Source of the DNA: Paenibacillus sp. ACRRX
GTDB taxonomy: Bacteria; Bacillota; Bacilli; Paenibacillales; Paenibacillaceae
Reading direction: 5' to 3'
NCBI RefSeq assembly: GCF_022346885.1
Contig: NZ_JAKRNK010000001.1
Span: 868,001 to 932,000, forward strand
Length of the DNA: 64,000 nucleotides
The notes below the pieces were generated by a model. It saw nothing but the letters and a program-made list of their open reading frames with translations, was not told the DNA's origin and made no database searches. This document shows, in pieces, positions 8,635-16,950 of this stretch. The position numbers and the translations under genes are program-made. Positions within the stretch are counted from its first letter, which is position 1. Each line of letters begins with the position of its first letter.

Positions 8635-9027
8635 GTGTCGAACGTACATGATAATGAAATACTATCCTATGAGATCAATTTGAAACAAAATAAAATAGTA
8701 ATCCATACCGAATATATAATTCCAAACAAAACTGAAAATACAACGATTTTCTTTTATGATGTTCTTGCACATTTTTTTGAAACCCAATTACCAGGTAGTA
8801 TTATATTTGATATCGATACCTATGATATTCATCATTTTATTACAGAAAATAAAGAAATATTGGAAAAACATAAGAACTATAGTTGGCCTATGGACTATAC
8901 AACGATCGATGAGCTAGAAGGAAAATTGATACAAGAACAATATAAGTATTTTATAATATCCTCGTCGTATGGATTAAGCGGATGGGTCTTAGCAAAAAAG
9001 TATGAAATAAATGTAATTGAAATGTAG
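8635..9027 (+). CDS. hypothetical immunity-protein-like orphan
   Basis: A 130-residue protein starting at GTG after GAGGAGTGAG. The opening HDNEILSYEINLKQNKIVIHTEY and the later EQYKYFIISSSYGLSGWVLAKKYEI give an alternating beta-strand pattern similar in style to the orphan at 6856, but without clear homology. No signal peptide or membrane segment. It follows an attC-like element and is ended by a strong terminator. Confidence 0.6.
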   Translation: MSNVHDNEILSYEINLKQNKIVIHTEYIIPNKTENTTIFFYDVLAHFFETQLPGSIIFDIDTYDIHHFITENKEILEKHKNYSWPMDYTTIDELEGKLIQEQYKYFIISSSYGLSGWVLAKKYEINVIEM

Positions 9028-9086
9028 AAGGATTAGAAATTAGTGTGATTCAACAACTTAGGTGTAAATACTAGGAGTGATTTAAT

Positions 9087-9126
9087 AAATAGGTCTGAGC
9101 AAGTATTGCTTAGACCTATTTATTTG
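9087..9126 (+). terminator. strong hairpin terminator
   Basis: AAATAGGTCT-GAGCAA and TTGCTTAGACCTATTT arms pair almost perfectly over 16 bp around a 3-nt loop. Confidence 0.75.
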
Positions 9127-9279
9127 TCATTATTATACCGGATGCAGTAAAGGTCAATTACCAGACAATGTAGTTGACGACGTTTTAGTTTTTAGATCAG
9201 ACGAAACTTTTTTCTAACAACTGTGCCACAATCAGACTCTTAGGAGAGAGGGCTTATAGTACCAAACAAGAAAAACGAA

Positions 9280-9738
9280 TCAAACTTTATCAGGTTTTAT
9301 AGGTACACATATTTCGCAATAAGGGTTGCTAATCATATCGCCAATATATCTTTCCAAGATGGGCTTGTCGTCCATTTTATAGCCCATGCTTTGTAGAGAA
9401 GGGAAAATATCGGCATATGCTTTTTGAATATCTTGTGCTGTGTGTTTCACTTCGAAAATAAGGTATTTGCCACCAGGGAGTTCACCTTCACATATAGAAG
9501 CATCGATTTGATAATCCTTTGAAATCACAATACAAGCATCAAATCTACAGTTCTCAGGAAGTGTTGTTTCAGGGTTATCCTGTGGAATTGCAAATAAGGT
9601 TGCCGATATAAGAAGATTTTTCTCCTCAGCCCATTTTTTTAACTTCTCCATTACTTCAATATTAGCAGGACCGTATGGACCAACTCCGCGCATATAAGCA
9701 ATACGATAGTTTGGAAGTGTTTCGACTTTAGATTTCAT
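9280..9738 (-). CDS. GyrI-like / AraC effector-binding domain protein
   Basis: A 152-residue single-domain protein of the GyrI-like (SbmC, AraC effector-binding) superfamily. Visible marks are the start VETLPNYRIAYMRGVGPYGP, the central DACIVISKDYQID, and the end CEICVPIKPD with GGKYLIFEVKHTAQDIQKAY between. Such stand-alone domains bind small hydrophobic or cationic compounds or act as gyrase-protective factors; the ligand is unknown. The ATG follows AAGGAAG on the minus strand. It is monocistronic. Confidence 0.8.
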   Translation of the reverse strand: MKSKVETLPNYRIAYMRGVGPYGPANIEVMEKLKKWAEEKNLLISATLFAIPQDNPETTLPENCRFDACIVISKDYQIDASICEGELPGGKYLIFEVKHTAQDIQKAYADIFPSLQSMGYKMDDKPILERYIGDMISNPYCEICVPIKPDKV

Positions 9739-9910
9739 AAGTTCTTTCTTCCTTTCTTCAATGATATTTGTTGGTTACGTTTCGAATGTAACATGCTTTA
9801 AAAAAATATACATGATGATTTTAAAAATATTTGGTAAAAATGTTAAAATGATAATGTGACAAACATGATCTAAGCTGTACGAATAACAATTTCATATAAA
9901 AGGGTCAAAT

Positions 9911-9934
9911 AAAAAACCACCCTTAACGGGTGGC
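9911..9934 (-). terminator. terminator of the XRE/DUF2975 operon
   Basis: On the minus strand CCACCCG-TTAA-GGGTGG followed by TTTTTT, 19 nt after the regulator stop codon. Confidence 0.75.
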
Positions 9935-9952
9935 CAATGATGAAGAGATTTC

Positions 9953-10168
9953 CTATGAATCAGTTTCACTTTGGTATTCAAGAATATCTCCAGGCTGACA
10001 ATCGAGCGCTTTACAAATCGCTTCTAAGGTCGAGATTCGAATTGCTTTTGCCTTTCCATTTTTCAAAATCGAAAGATTAGCCATTGTGATTCCAATTTGT
10101 TCCGAAAGCTCCGTCACACTCATTTTTCGTTTCGCCAACATCACATCAATATTTATAATTATCGCCAT
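9953..10168 (-). CDS. XRE-family regulator (YozG-like)
   Basis: A 71-residue helix-turn-helix protein of the small YozG type. The helix-turn-helix is KRKMSVTELSEQIGITMANLSILKNGKAKAIRISTLEAI and it ends in LDCQPGDILEY. The upstream start at 10195 adds nine residues not seen in the paralogue at 18394. ATG 10168, after GAGGTG, is preferred. Its start overlaps the end of the DUF2975 gene, so the two are co-translated. A closely related pair lies at 17839-18618 in the opposite orientation. Confidence 0.85.
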   Translation of the reverse strand: MAIIINIDVMLAKRKMSVTELSEQIGITMANLSILKNGKAKAIRISTLEAICKALDCQPGDILEYQSETDS

Positions 10169-10178
10169 GGTATTCACC

Positions 10179-10652
10179 TCAAACCGTAAGTTCATTTTCC
10201 GACTTCAGATTAATAGCGTCTTGTAATAATCGTTCAAGTACAGCCCCAAATACGGCAATGACAAACGACGCGAAGGCTACAATCAAACCGAGTAAAATAA
10301 TACCAGGTGCATCCATGTGCTGTGCCATGATGTACAGTACGGGCTCCATGGCTACAAAAATAATGCCAATACTGATGCCGCAGTATTTGATCTTCTTTAA
10401 TGCCTGAACTGACAGCTCCGAAAAGGCGATATTTTTATCAATATAACTGAGTAATTTAAATGCCTGATACAGTGCGACGTAATAAGGTATGGTGGCTGCA
10501 AAAAATCCGATAACTATTGCATATAATTTGCCTGGGAACGGATCGATTGGTTCTTGAAATAAGGAAACAGCTGACACTACACATATAGCAAGCGCTGGTA
10601 AACCCATTACAAATACAGAAATCTTTAAAAACAATGTTGATGCACGTTTCAT
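10179..10652 (-). CDS. DUF2975 membrane protein
   Basis: A 157-residue integral membrane protein with four predicted helices (about 10-30, 45-65, 95-115 and 125-145 of the ORF). It matches DUF2975 (YoaS-like), a family almost always paired with a small XRE regulator. A role as a membrane sensor or partner of that regulator is inferred from the pairing only. The ATG at 10652 (MKRASTL) follows GAGGTG. The gene order is reversed relative to a single promoter upstream at about 10660-10720. Confidence 0.8.
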   Translation of the reverse strand: MKRASTLFLKISVFVMGLPALAICVVSAVSLFQEPIDPFPGKLYAIVIGFFAATIPYYVALYQAFKLLSYIDKNIAFSELSVQALKKIKYCGISIGIIFVAMEPVLYIMAQHMDAPGIILLGLIVAFASFVIAVFGAVLERLLQDAINLKSENELTV

Positions 10653-10667
10653 TGTTAAACACCTCAT

Positions 10668-11077
10668 TTGTATAAATTCAATGTTATTATAATGCCAAAT
10701 TTATCGTTTTACAATAAATAATAATTGTAATTAAATAAATATATATTGTTTTATTTAGAAAATTAGATAGCGTGAAATTATTAATCTGAATAGTAAAATG
10801 GATAATCTCAAAATAATTACAGCGCAAGAAACAGGGAGTGATGATAACAGCTAGTTGAACTCGCATGTTTTTCAAGGAAGCTTGTCTTTCACCTGACAAC
10901 TTATTCGTGCTGCGGAGCTTACACCTTTTAGTTAGTAGATGTATAATCATGGAAGTGGCTCGGACAACAAACGAGCGAGCATAAGTTAGGAGCATTCTGA
11001 GGCTGGTCGAGTCGTTATCGTTAATACGAGAAGCGTTAATGTACGAGAGAAGAAAAACAATCAGAGGAGGTTAAAAC
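10668..11077. other. intergenic region, no supported gene
   Basis: Holds the A+T-rich promoter region of the DUF2975 operon and the leader of the hydrolase gene. A 102-codon minus-strand frame here has no ribosome binding site and no recognisable domain, so I do not call it. Stretches near 10980-11045 faintly resemble the attC-like elements but lack the diagnostic blocks. Confidence 0.4.
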
Positions 11078-11992
11078 ATGAAAGCACCAGCACGGACGGA
11101 TAACAAATTTTCAAGCTTAATCTCATATACAGTAGAAGCAAAAGAAAAGTTTGGGTCCTCTGCCGCGTCTATATTGATCATTCAGGACAACAAAGTTTTA
11201 ACAGAATGGTATTCAGGAACGCATCATTTAAAGAACGGATCACTCGTCGTAACAGCTGATTCCATGTTCAATCTATATTCACTAAGGAAGACGTATGTCG
11301 GACTCGCTACAGCAATTGCTGTTGTGGAAAGTAAATTGTCCGTTGACTGTAAAGTTTCGGATGTCCTCACCCAAATGCCTGAATATGAGTTGGGCAATAC
11401 TACAATAAGAGATTTAGCAACAAAATCAGGTACTAAATATTTTGGACCCCATCGTGTTGAACGTGAGGAAGTAGCATCTGAACTAATAAAGGAACTTACA
11501 GGATATAATATTGCTCAATTAATTACAGATCGAATTTTTAAACCAATGAAGTTAACGGGTACGGAGTGGGTGTCGGTACCTAATGAAAAATTAGTTTGTG
11601 ATTTTCAAGCTGCTGATGGCTATGCATCCGTTAGAGTGGAGTCAAATGAAGGTCATGAAAGAAATCTGTATTCAAGTACGAGAGAACTGGCACAGTGGGG
11701 AAATTTACATCTGAATAGAGGTTTACTTAATCAGAATGAGTTAGTTCCAGCTGACGTTTTTATACTCATCGATCAATTACGAATGGATACCGAAGATAAA
11801 AACCGAATTTTTGGATGGTACTATCAGGATAAGTGCTATTATGCATCTGGTGCAGCAGGCTGCCACTGTGTCATTGTGCCAGAGTTTAATGCGGTAGGCG
11901 TACGAATGCTAAATAAATATACCGAAAACTACACTGAAGATCAGAATTCTTTTAATGAAATATTCTATGACTGCCTTCAAGCGAGATCGTAA
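11078..11992 (+). CDS. serine hydrolase, beta-lactamase/class C fold
   Basis: A 304-residue protein of the beta-lactamase-related serine hydrolase family. The nucleophile motif is SLRK (S68-x-x-K71, in FNLYSLRKTYVG). The second motif region reads YSSTRELAQWGNL and the C-terminal ASGAAGCHCVIVPE takes the place of KTG/HTG. It has no signal peptide, so it is probably a cytosolic esterase or peptidase rather than a secreted beta-lactamase. The ATG follows AGAGGAGG. The stop codon TAA lies exactly where an IS256-like terminal sequence begins, so the C-terminus may have been cut by the insertion. Confidence 0.78.
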   Translation: MKAPARTDNKFSSLISYTVEAKEKFGSSAASILIIQDNKVLTEWYSGTHHLKNGSLVVTADSMFNLYSLRKTYVGLATAIAVVESKLSVDCKVSDVLTQMPEYELGNTTIRDLATKSGTKYFGPHRVEREEVASELIKELTGYNIAQLITDRIFKPMKLTGTEWVSVPNEKLVCDFQAADGYASVRVESNEGHERNLYSSTRELAQWGNLHLNRGLLNQNELVPADVFILIDQLRMDTEDKNRIFGWYYQDKCYYASGAAGCHCVIVPEFNAVGVRMLNKYTENYTEDQNSFNEIFYDCLQARS

Positions 11993-12275
11993 AATATCTT
12001 GTGTAAATAGATAAAAAGGAAGACCTTTGTGTCTGATATGACAAATCTTATGAGCAAGCAAGTAGATGCTTTCGTCAAAGGGACGTTAGCTAAGCGTTAG
12101 GATTGCGTCTACATCGATGCCGCATACATTGCAGTTAAACTTGAAACCGTCACTAAAGAAGCTGGATGCCTTGCAGTTGATATTCGGGAAGATGGAACTA
12201 AGGAAGTTGTATCTGATCGTACAGTATTTAAGATGCTTAACGCTAACAGCGTTTGTAAACGCATCGTTTTGATGT
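11990..12275 (+). mobile_element. degraded IS256-family remnant
   Basis: TAAAATATCTTGTGTAAATAG at 11990-12010 repeats the left end of the element at 12689. About 100 nt later the DNA encodes, after an in-frame stop, CVYIDAAYIAVKLETVTKEA and DIREDGTKEVV. This is the IS256 transposase core (the D of YIDATY is the first catalytic acid). The element is internally deleted and inactive, and abuts the hydrolase stop codon. Confidence 0.65.
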
Positions 12276-12391
12276 GAACTTAATCATCAACTAAATTATT
12301 TTAATTTTTAACATCCTCACCTTTATTAAAAAAATGCATATGATGCACTTAAGGCAATTCACTTTTTCTATGATTGTAAGGAGGATATGAA

Positions 12392-12658
12392 ATGAGTGGA
12401 AATGGAAAAAATTCAAAACAATCCTCTGATTCACAAGACATTCAGATCGCAAGACTTGCATTTATTGGGGCCACTATCGCTACATTAGGAGATGGTATAG
12501 CTGCGATTGCTGCGGGTCTTGCATTAGAAGCTTTAGAAAAATCAAGTAACCAAGATTCTCAAAATCTGGATGAACAATCAAAACAGTCAGACACCATGCA
12601 AAAGCAGATAGACTATATAATAAGTGAGTTAAAACAAATCAAAAGAATGATGAAATAA
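12392..12658 (+). CDS. small protein with one membrane segment and coiled-coil tail
   Basis: An 88-residue protein. After a polar Gly/Ser/Gln-rich start comes an Ala/Gly-rich hydrophobic segment (about 24-50, LAFIGATIATLGDGIAAIAA). A charged tail follows (QSDTMQKQIDYIISELKQIKRMM) that should form a short coiled coil. The family is not recognised. TAAGGAGG precedes the ATG. It lies between two IS256 remnants, so it may be an old passenger. Confidence 0.65.
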   Translation: MSGNGKNSKQSSDSQDIQIARLAFIGATIATLGDGIAAIAAGLALEALEKSSNQDSQNLDEQSKQSDTMQKQIDYIISELKQIKRMMK

Positions 12659-12684
12659 AATGTTTCCCTAAGCTACATCAAGAG

Positions 12685-13040
12685 AGCCTAAAATATCTTG
12701 TGTAAATAGATAAAGAGCAAAAAGGAAGACCTTTTCTTGTAGAATGAAGTCACATAACACAATTTCCTGAAAAGAGGTCTTCCCTATGAATCATTTAACA
12801 TCAGACTTGGTCCAAGCCCTAGTCACCAAACAGGATGTGACGGGGGTTTTGTATACCGAGCAGAAGATGAGCAGTTGGTTGAGCGGCCCTAGAGACTTTC
12901 TTTGACAAGTGAAACTCTACTTATCCAAGGTCATTAAATCGTTGAGTGAAATCCCGTATATCTTCACGATTTATAGCGTTCCAATGCCGAGCTGAAGAAG
13001 GTTTTTTTATTTACACATAATGCTTGACGCTACCCTTCAA
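12685..13040 (+). mobile_element. internally deleted IS256-family element (MITE-like)
   Basis: Left end GAGAGCCTAAAATATCTTGTGTAAAT (12681-12706) and right end TTTACACATAATGCTTGACGCTACC (about 13013-13037) form the IS256-type inverted repeats. Between them the transposase start MNHLTSDLVQALVTKQDVTG (ATG 12786) runs to a stop after ~40 codons, and the rest of the ~1.2 kb gene is missing. At ~355 bp it could only move with a transposase supplied from elsewhere. Confidence 0.75.
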
Positions 13041-13059
13041 GCACAATGATATTAAGTAT

Positions 13060-13278
13060 TTTAATGAAGTCAGAGCCTTTACATAACACAGTATCTACAC
13101 TGTTTTGGGGATGGGGAATGGTCTCTTGATCGTCTGTAGTATTGCGGAGAAGTGGGATCGGACAAACAATCCTGCAAGATTAAGTCCATCGGCCCCGGCG
13201 TGTTCGCTCCTCTCAGTCGCTCGGTTTGTAGATACAAGAAAGATATCGGCAATTTGCGTAATGATAATAAGAAAATGA
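13060..13278. repeat. attC-like intergenic element
   Basis: Blocks: GAAGTCAGAGCCTTTACATAACACAGTATCTACA, then CGGACAAACAATCCTGCAAG-ATTAAGTCCATCGG (13161-13193), then TTTGTAGATACAAGAAAGATATCGG and GATAATAAGAAAAT (13263-13276). AGTATCTACA (13090-13099) and TGTAGATACA (13226-13236 region) are an inverted repeat, which gives the attC-like fold. Confidence 0.6.
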
Positions 13279-13288
13279 GGGATGTTTA

Positions 13289-13906
13289 ATGAAGCTTATA
13301 GATTTAACTCATGTTCTTCAGCATCAAATCCCTGTATATCCAGGCGACAGTGAGATGGAGCTCGTACAAACGAAGTATTTGTCTAGTGATGGTTATTGTA
13401 ATCACCAGTTAACGATGAATATGCACACCGGCACACATATAGATGGTCCCATGCATCTAATTGAGTCCGTACTATATTTGAGTGAATTTCCCCTGGATTC
13501 ATTTGTGGGGAAGGGAACATTACTAGATGTATCTGGCATGAATCGCATTGAGTATAAAGAAGAGTATGAACACTTAATAGGTGAAGGGACAATCTTAATC
13601 CTATATACGGGCTTCAGTGTATACTTCGGCCAAGAAAAGTATTTTTCAGAGCATCCGATTATAACAAAAGAATTTGCAGAATTAGTAGTTCGAAAGAAAA
13701 TAAAACTAATTGGAATGGACACACCATCTCCAGATCGGTATCCATTTGAAATTCATAAATTATGGTTTGATAACCAAGTGCTGATTGCTGAAAATCTCAC
13801 AAATATTGATCGATTATTGGATGTCAGTTCATTTGAGATAATAGCCCTGCCACTTCTAATTAAGGCAGATTCTTCGGCTGCACGTATTATTGCGCGTACA
13901 GAATGA
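13289..13906 (+). CDS. cyclase-family metal-dependent hydrolase (kynurenine formamidase-like)
   Basis: A 205-residue protein of the cyclase/KynB family (PF04199). The metal-binding signature HTGTHIDGPMH is at residues 46-56, preceded by IDLTHVLQHQIPVYPGD, with the C-terminal GMDTPSPD...HKLWFDNQVLIAENLTN typical of the family. Members hydrolyse N-formylkynurenine or cyclic amides; the substrate here is not known, and no tryptophan-degradation genes are nearby. AAATGAGGG precedes the ATG. It is flanked by attC-like elements on both sides. Confidence 0.85.
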   Translation: MKLIDLTHVLQHQIPVYPGDSEMELVQTKYLSSDGYCNHQLTMNMHTGTHIDGPMHLIESVLYLSEFPLDSFVGKGTLLDVSGMNRIEYKEEYEHLIGEGTILILYTGFSVYFGQEKYFSEHPIITKEFAELVVRKKIKLIGMDTPSPDRYPFEIHKLWFDNQVLIAENLTNIDRLLDVSSFEIIALPLLIKADSSAARIIARTE

Positions 13907-14080
13907 ATATACAGCTAAGGAACTGAAGGCCCATTCGAAGAATGCGAAGATATTCGATAACGTAGCATTCACTCAGTGGATCAGCTAGTGCTGATCCTTG
14001 GTCACTTGAGAAATGTTGGAATAAAAACAGAAACAGGCGGACAACCCTGCAAGGCAAAATTAATCGAAAGGAGAAGATCA
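13907..14080. repeat. attC-like intergenic element, diverged
   Basis: Contains GAAGATATTCGATAACG, GTGGATCAGCTAGTGCTGATCC (a small perfect hairpin near 13977-13997), TTGGTCACTTGAG (the block also seen at 14880 and 33670), and GGCGGACAACCCTGCAAGGC. The block order is disturbed relative to other copies. Confidence 0.4.
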
Positions 14081-14083
14081 ATA

Positions 14084-14779
14084 ATGGCCTTTTCAGAGAA
14101 AATCAAATTAGAAGCAAAACGAAGAGCGTGTTTTAGGTGTGTTATATGTCACAAAGTATTTGTAGAAATACACCACATAATTCCACAAGCTGAGGGTGGA
14201 AGTGATACAATTGAGAATGCAGCTCCACTATGTGCTTCATGTCACGATCTCTTTGGAGGAAACCCAGAAAAACGTAAACAAATAAGAGAAATGAGAGACG
14301 ATTGGTATGAACGCATGGAAAGAAGAGCTAATGGTGAAAATGTCATGGAACCAATCATGGAAGAGCATCTTAATATTAATATGTTAAAAAATAGTGGGGT
14401 AGCGATATATCATGTTGTTTATGAGCATGAGGATTTTGACACTTCAGCAAGCATACTAGTAAAATTATTACAAAATGCTCAGAAACATAATCCACATCAG
14501 AAACGATATTTGTATCTTGATATTGAGGGGCATAAAAATAGTAATGGCGGTTTTGATCATGATATGTTCGAATTACAAAAAGACTTTGCTTTGGGTTTTT
14601 TAATGCAATACTTTACGAAAATTTCAATGCCATTAGTTTGTGTCAAGAATAATAAACTACAAAGAAATGACGTCCCTCAGAATTTTGAAATATTTAGTGA
14701 TGAAAAAATGTTGATTAAAAAATTAAAGAAAGAATCGGGTGAAAGACACTTTATTGTGTATCCTCCCGAAGTCGATTAA
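14084..14779 (+). CDS. HNH endonuclease-domain protein
   Basis: A 231-residue protein. Residues 10-60 form an HNH/zinc module with CFRCVICH (C19, C22), the catalytic IHHIIPQAEGGSDTIENAAPLC, and the second pair CASCH (C50, C53). The rest (about 90-230) is an unrecognised domain, GVAIYHVVYEHEDFDTSASILVKLL and later, perhaps a sensor. An upstream start at 13976 has no ribosome binding site; ATG 14084 follows AAAGGAG. It stands alone between attC-like elements. A restriction or defence role is plausible but unproven. Confidence 0.8.
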   Translation: MAFSEKIKLEAKRRACFRCVICHKVFVEIHHIIPQAEGGSDTIENAAPLCASCHDLFGGNPEKRKQIREMRDDWYERMERRANGENVMEPIMEEHLNINMLKNSGVAIYHVVYEHEDFDTSASILVKLLQNAQKHNPHQKRYLYLDIEGHKNSNGGFDHDMFELQKDFALGFLMQYFTKISMPLVCVKNNKLQRNDVPQNFEIFSDEKMLIKKLKKESGERHFIVYPPEVD

Positions 14780-14932
14780 CTTCGTATCTACGCTGCGGAC
14801 TTCGCTCTTGAATCGGTTAATGCAGAGAAGCAGATTAAGTCAGGCAACACTACGATCCTGAGTCTGGCGATCTGTTCTCGTTGGTCACTTGAGGATCTCG
14901 GGTTTGTGAATTCAAGAACGTTATAAGATATA
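14780..14932. repeat. attC-like intergenic element
   Basis: CTTCGTATCTACGCTGCGG at the left, GATTAAGTCAGGC near 14837, TTGGTCACTTGAGGATC near 14880, and GTGAATTCAAGAACGTTATAAG (14905-14927) at the right. Confidence 0.55.
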
Positions 14933-14955
14933 CTACAAAAGGAAGAGTGAAATAA

Positions 14956-15714
14956 TTGAGCCTCACTAATGTTCAATTACCCGTAATAATCTTAGCTATT
15001 ATTACAGGATTTATTAGTTATCTATATAATTTTAGAGCCAAGAAGAGAGAGTCGTATTTAAAAGAGCTGGGTTTAAGTTATAACGAAGTTTATACCCCAA
15101 TGTATATTAAATTAAAGCGAATAAAATTTATAAGAGATCATGATAAAAAAATGATCTTAATCAAAGAGTTTTTTGATGAATACAAAGTTGATAATTCTAA
15201 TGTTAGATTTATTGGAACTACTTCTAATCTAGAGACATATTTTGAATTAGAGGTAATGTATGAAGAATACTTACAAAATCCAGGAAGATCAACAGAATAT
15301 TTATTTATGAAAAAACTTGAGAGTTTTTATTGGACTATTGAAAATGAGTTTTGGGAAGCACATGACATTATTTATGAGGATCATCTTCAATTTAAAAGTC
15401 TAAATAGAAAGAATATTTTTTATAAGTTAGTAATTGAGTTTTTAATTTTATTACATAACGTCTCGAGATTTTTATTGGGAGCCACGTTACTATTTTTATA
15501 TATTTGTCTTTGGAATCAATATATACAAAAAAATTCATTTTTAAATGCATCTGGATGGTTTGATGTGCAACTAGCCTTGTTATCCCTATTGTGCTCAATA
15601 ATGTTGTTTTCATTGACTAAAATATTTTATGTATCAGTAAAAAGAGAAAATAGAAAAAGCAATGAAGTATTAAAAAAAATAATTAAAAGGATACCAAAGA
15701 TTTTTCGTAAATAA
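14956..15714 (+). CDS. hypothetical membrane protein
   Basis: A 252-residue protein starting at TTG after GGAAGAG. One N-terminal helix (about 8-26, VIILAIITGFISYLYNF) is followed by a long charged alpha-helical cytoplasmic region (30-150). Two C-terminal helices follow (about 172-190 and 205-228). The family is not recognised. The layout of an anchored helical domain resembles small accessory proteins of defence or toxin cassettes, but this is only an impression. Flanked by attC-like elements. Confidence 0.65.
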   Translation: MSLTNVQLPVIILAIITGFISYLYNFRAKKRESYLKELGLSYNEVYTPMYIKLKRIKFIRDHDKKMILIKEFFDEYKVDNSNVRFIGTTSNLETYFELEVMYEEYLQNPGRSTEYLFMKKLESFYWTIENEFWEAHDIIYEDHLQFKSLNRKNIFYKLVIEFLILLHNVSRFLLGATLLFLYICLWNQYIQKNSFLNASGWFDVQLALLSLLCSIMLFSLTKIFYVSVKRENRKSNEVLKKIIKRIPKIFRK

Positions 15715-15905
15715 ATTCTATGAAGATAGTACGTCGTAAAATACTGTGAGTACGCTGAGTGTTTTGCCCATGGTTCGAAAAATGTGGTAAGCGGAGATGT
15801 TGAATCAGCTCCCCCTCCCGAGAGGCTTAGTCTGTCGGACTCAGTTCATAGATTAACGATTTGAACGTTTTTTTCGAATATAGAAGGAAGTAGATAGCAA
15901 ACAGA
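15715..15905. repeat. attC-like intergenic element
   Basis: GTGAGTACGCTGAGTGTTTTGCCCATGGTTCGAAAAATG and GAGGCTTAGTCTGTCGGACTCAG align block by block with the copy at 1540-1640. TTCGAAAAA (about 15772) has an inverted partner TTTTTTCGAA (about 15868). Confidence 0.55.
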
Positions 15906-16183
15906 TTATTTAATGAATTAGAACTATCGCGTAAACGATTTTAAGATATATAGGACTGCCGGATGTCTTGCTTAGTATATTTTGTCGATGGCGATCATTT
16001 TCACCATTGACCGGCATTGAGGTGAAGGATCGTATATTGGAAAGTGTGAAAACCTCCGGCCAAGGGCTGCTGATACCGAACACAGGATTATAAGGATTTT
16101 CACAAATGAATTATGGTCCCGATAAAGCATCATTAAGCAGCATTCATTGAGTACTCAACCAGACTAAGTAAGTATTTTCAAAG
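15906..16183. other. non-coding or decayed DNA
   Basis: No intact ORF. A frame around 16020-16090 reads EVKDRILESVKTSGQGLLIPNTGL and may be a decayed gene tail, but I cannot name it. Confidence 0.3.
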
Positions 16184-16235
16184 AAAAAAAGACGCCTTCA
16201 ACACACTGATGAGTCAGGGTGAAAGCGTCTTTTTT
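16184..16235. terminator. hairpin terminator
   Basis: AAAAAAAGACGC and GCGTCTTTTTT arms with further TTCA/TGAA pairing. U-runs lie on both strands, so it can work in either direction. Confidence 0.65.
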
Positions 16236-16476
16236 GTATGAAGACTTGTATTTTAAATATACTCCTATTTCATCCTCGGTATAACACATCTCCTGACTTA
16301 CCTCTATCCTGATTTTCGCTCGGCTTTTTCTTTTGACAAGCGTTTTGGATTTTCGGGGCAAGTACATCAATAATCAATGCTATAACCTGGTTTATTCGTT
16401 TATTCTCAGTGTTTTGCCTATACACTTTCCTTCTTTGATCATAAGATATTTCGATAATGAGCACAGGAGGGTTTAT

Positions 16477-16896
16477 ATGGCAGCAAAAGTGAAGGTTAGC
16501 CAGCAATTCAAAAGACTTTGTATGCAATTTGGAAAAATTCTAGGTGGTGAATCGGAAGTTGAAGCAGGTCCGGTTTGTTTTGTCATGCGCATGACGAATT
16601 TAAGGGAGACGATCCTGGGAAGAAGAACGCGTTCGCCATTGGTACAAATGCAAATGTTTTCGTTTGAATCTCTTGATAAGTCGGGCCGCGCGCTTTGTTT
16701 GGGCGAGACTGCCGTACATCAAAATCAAGTGAATCGATTGATGTCAAATCTCCGAAAACGGGGCATAAAAGTGACTTCACTTCATAATCACTGGCTAAAA
16801 GAAAATCCTCGTTTAATGTATATGCACTGGGAAGCGATTGACAATCCTGTTGCGTTTGCTAGAAAAACCAAAGAATCCATTGCATTCTTAGGTTAA
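16477..16896 (+). CDS. DUF1259 protein, copy 1
   Basis: A 139-residue protein of the DUF1259 (LppY/LpqO) family. The signature GIKVTSLHNHWLKENPRLMYMHWE carries the conserved HNHW and MHW histidines, suggesting a metal or ligand site. GPVCFVMR and SGRALCLGETAVHQNQVN are also conserved with its neighbour. An upstream start at 16333 overlaps the terminator-proximal region without a ribosome binding site; ATG 16477 follows AGGAGGG. It has no signal peptide, unlike mycobacterial LppY. Tandem partner of the next gene. Confidence 0.82.
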   Translation: MAAKVKVSQQFKRLCMQFGKILGGESEVEAGPVCFVMRMTNLRETILGRRTRSPLVQMQMFSFESLDKSGRALCLGETAVHQNQVNRLMSNLRKRGIKVTSLHNHWLKENPRLMYMHWEAIDNPVAFARKTKESIAFLG

Positions 16897-16950
16897 TGCA
16901 TTGGAGCGGTGAAATTCTATTATTCATTTATTCTGAAAGGATGATTTCGT

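Noticed and set aside
10687..10995. 102-codon minus-strand frame
   Set aside because: No ribosome binding site, low-complexity A+T-rich composition, overlaps a promoter region.
13383..13722. Minus-strand frames opposite the cyclase gene
   Set aside because: The plus strand carries the complete HTGTHID motif enzyme; these are shadows.
95..15905. Classical integron
   Set aside because: No tyrosine integron integrase is in the window and the core-site consensus of standard attC is not matched; only the layout is similar.
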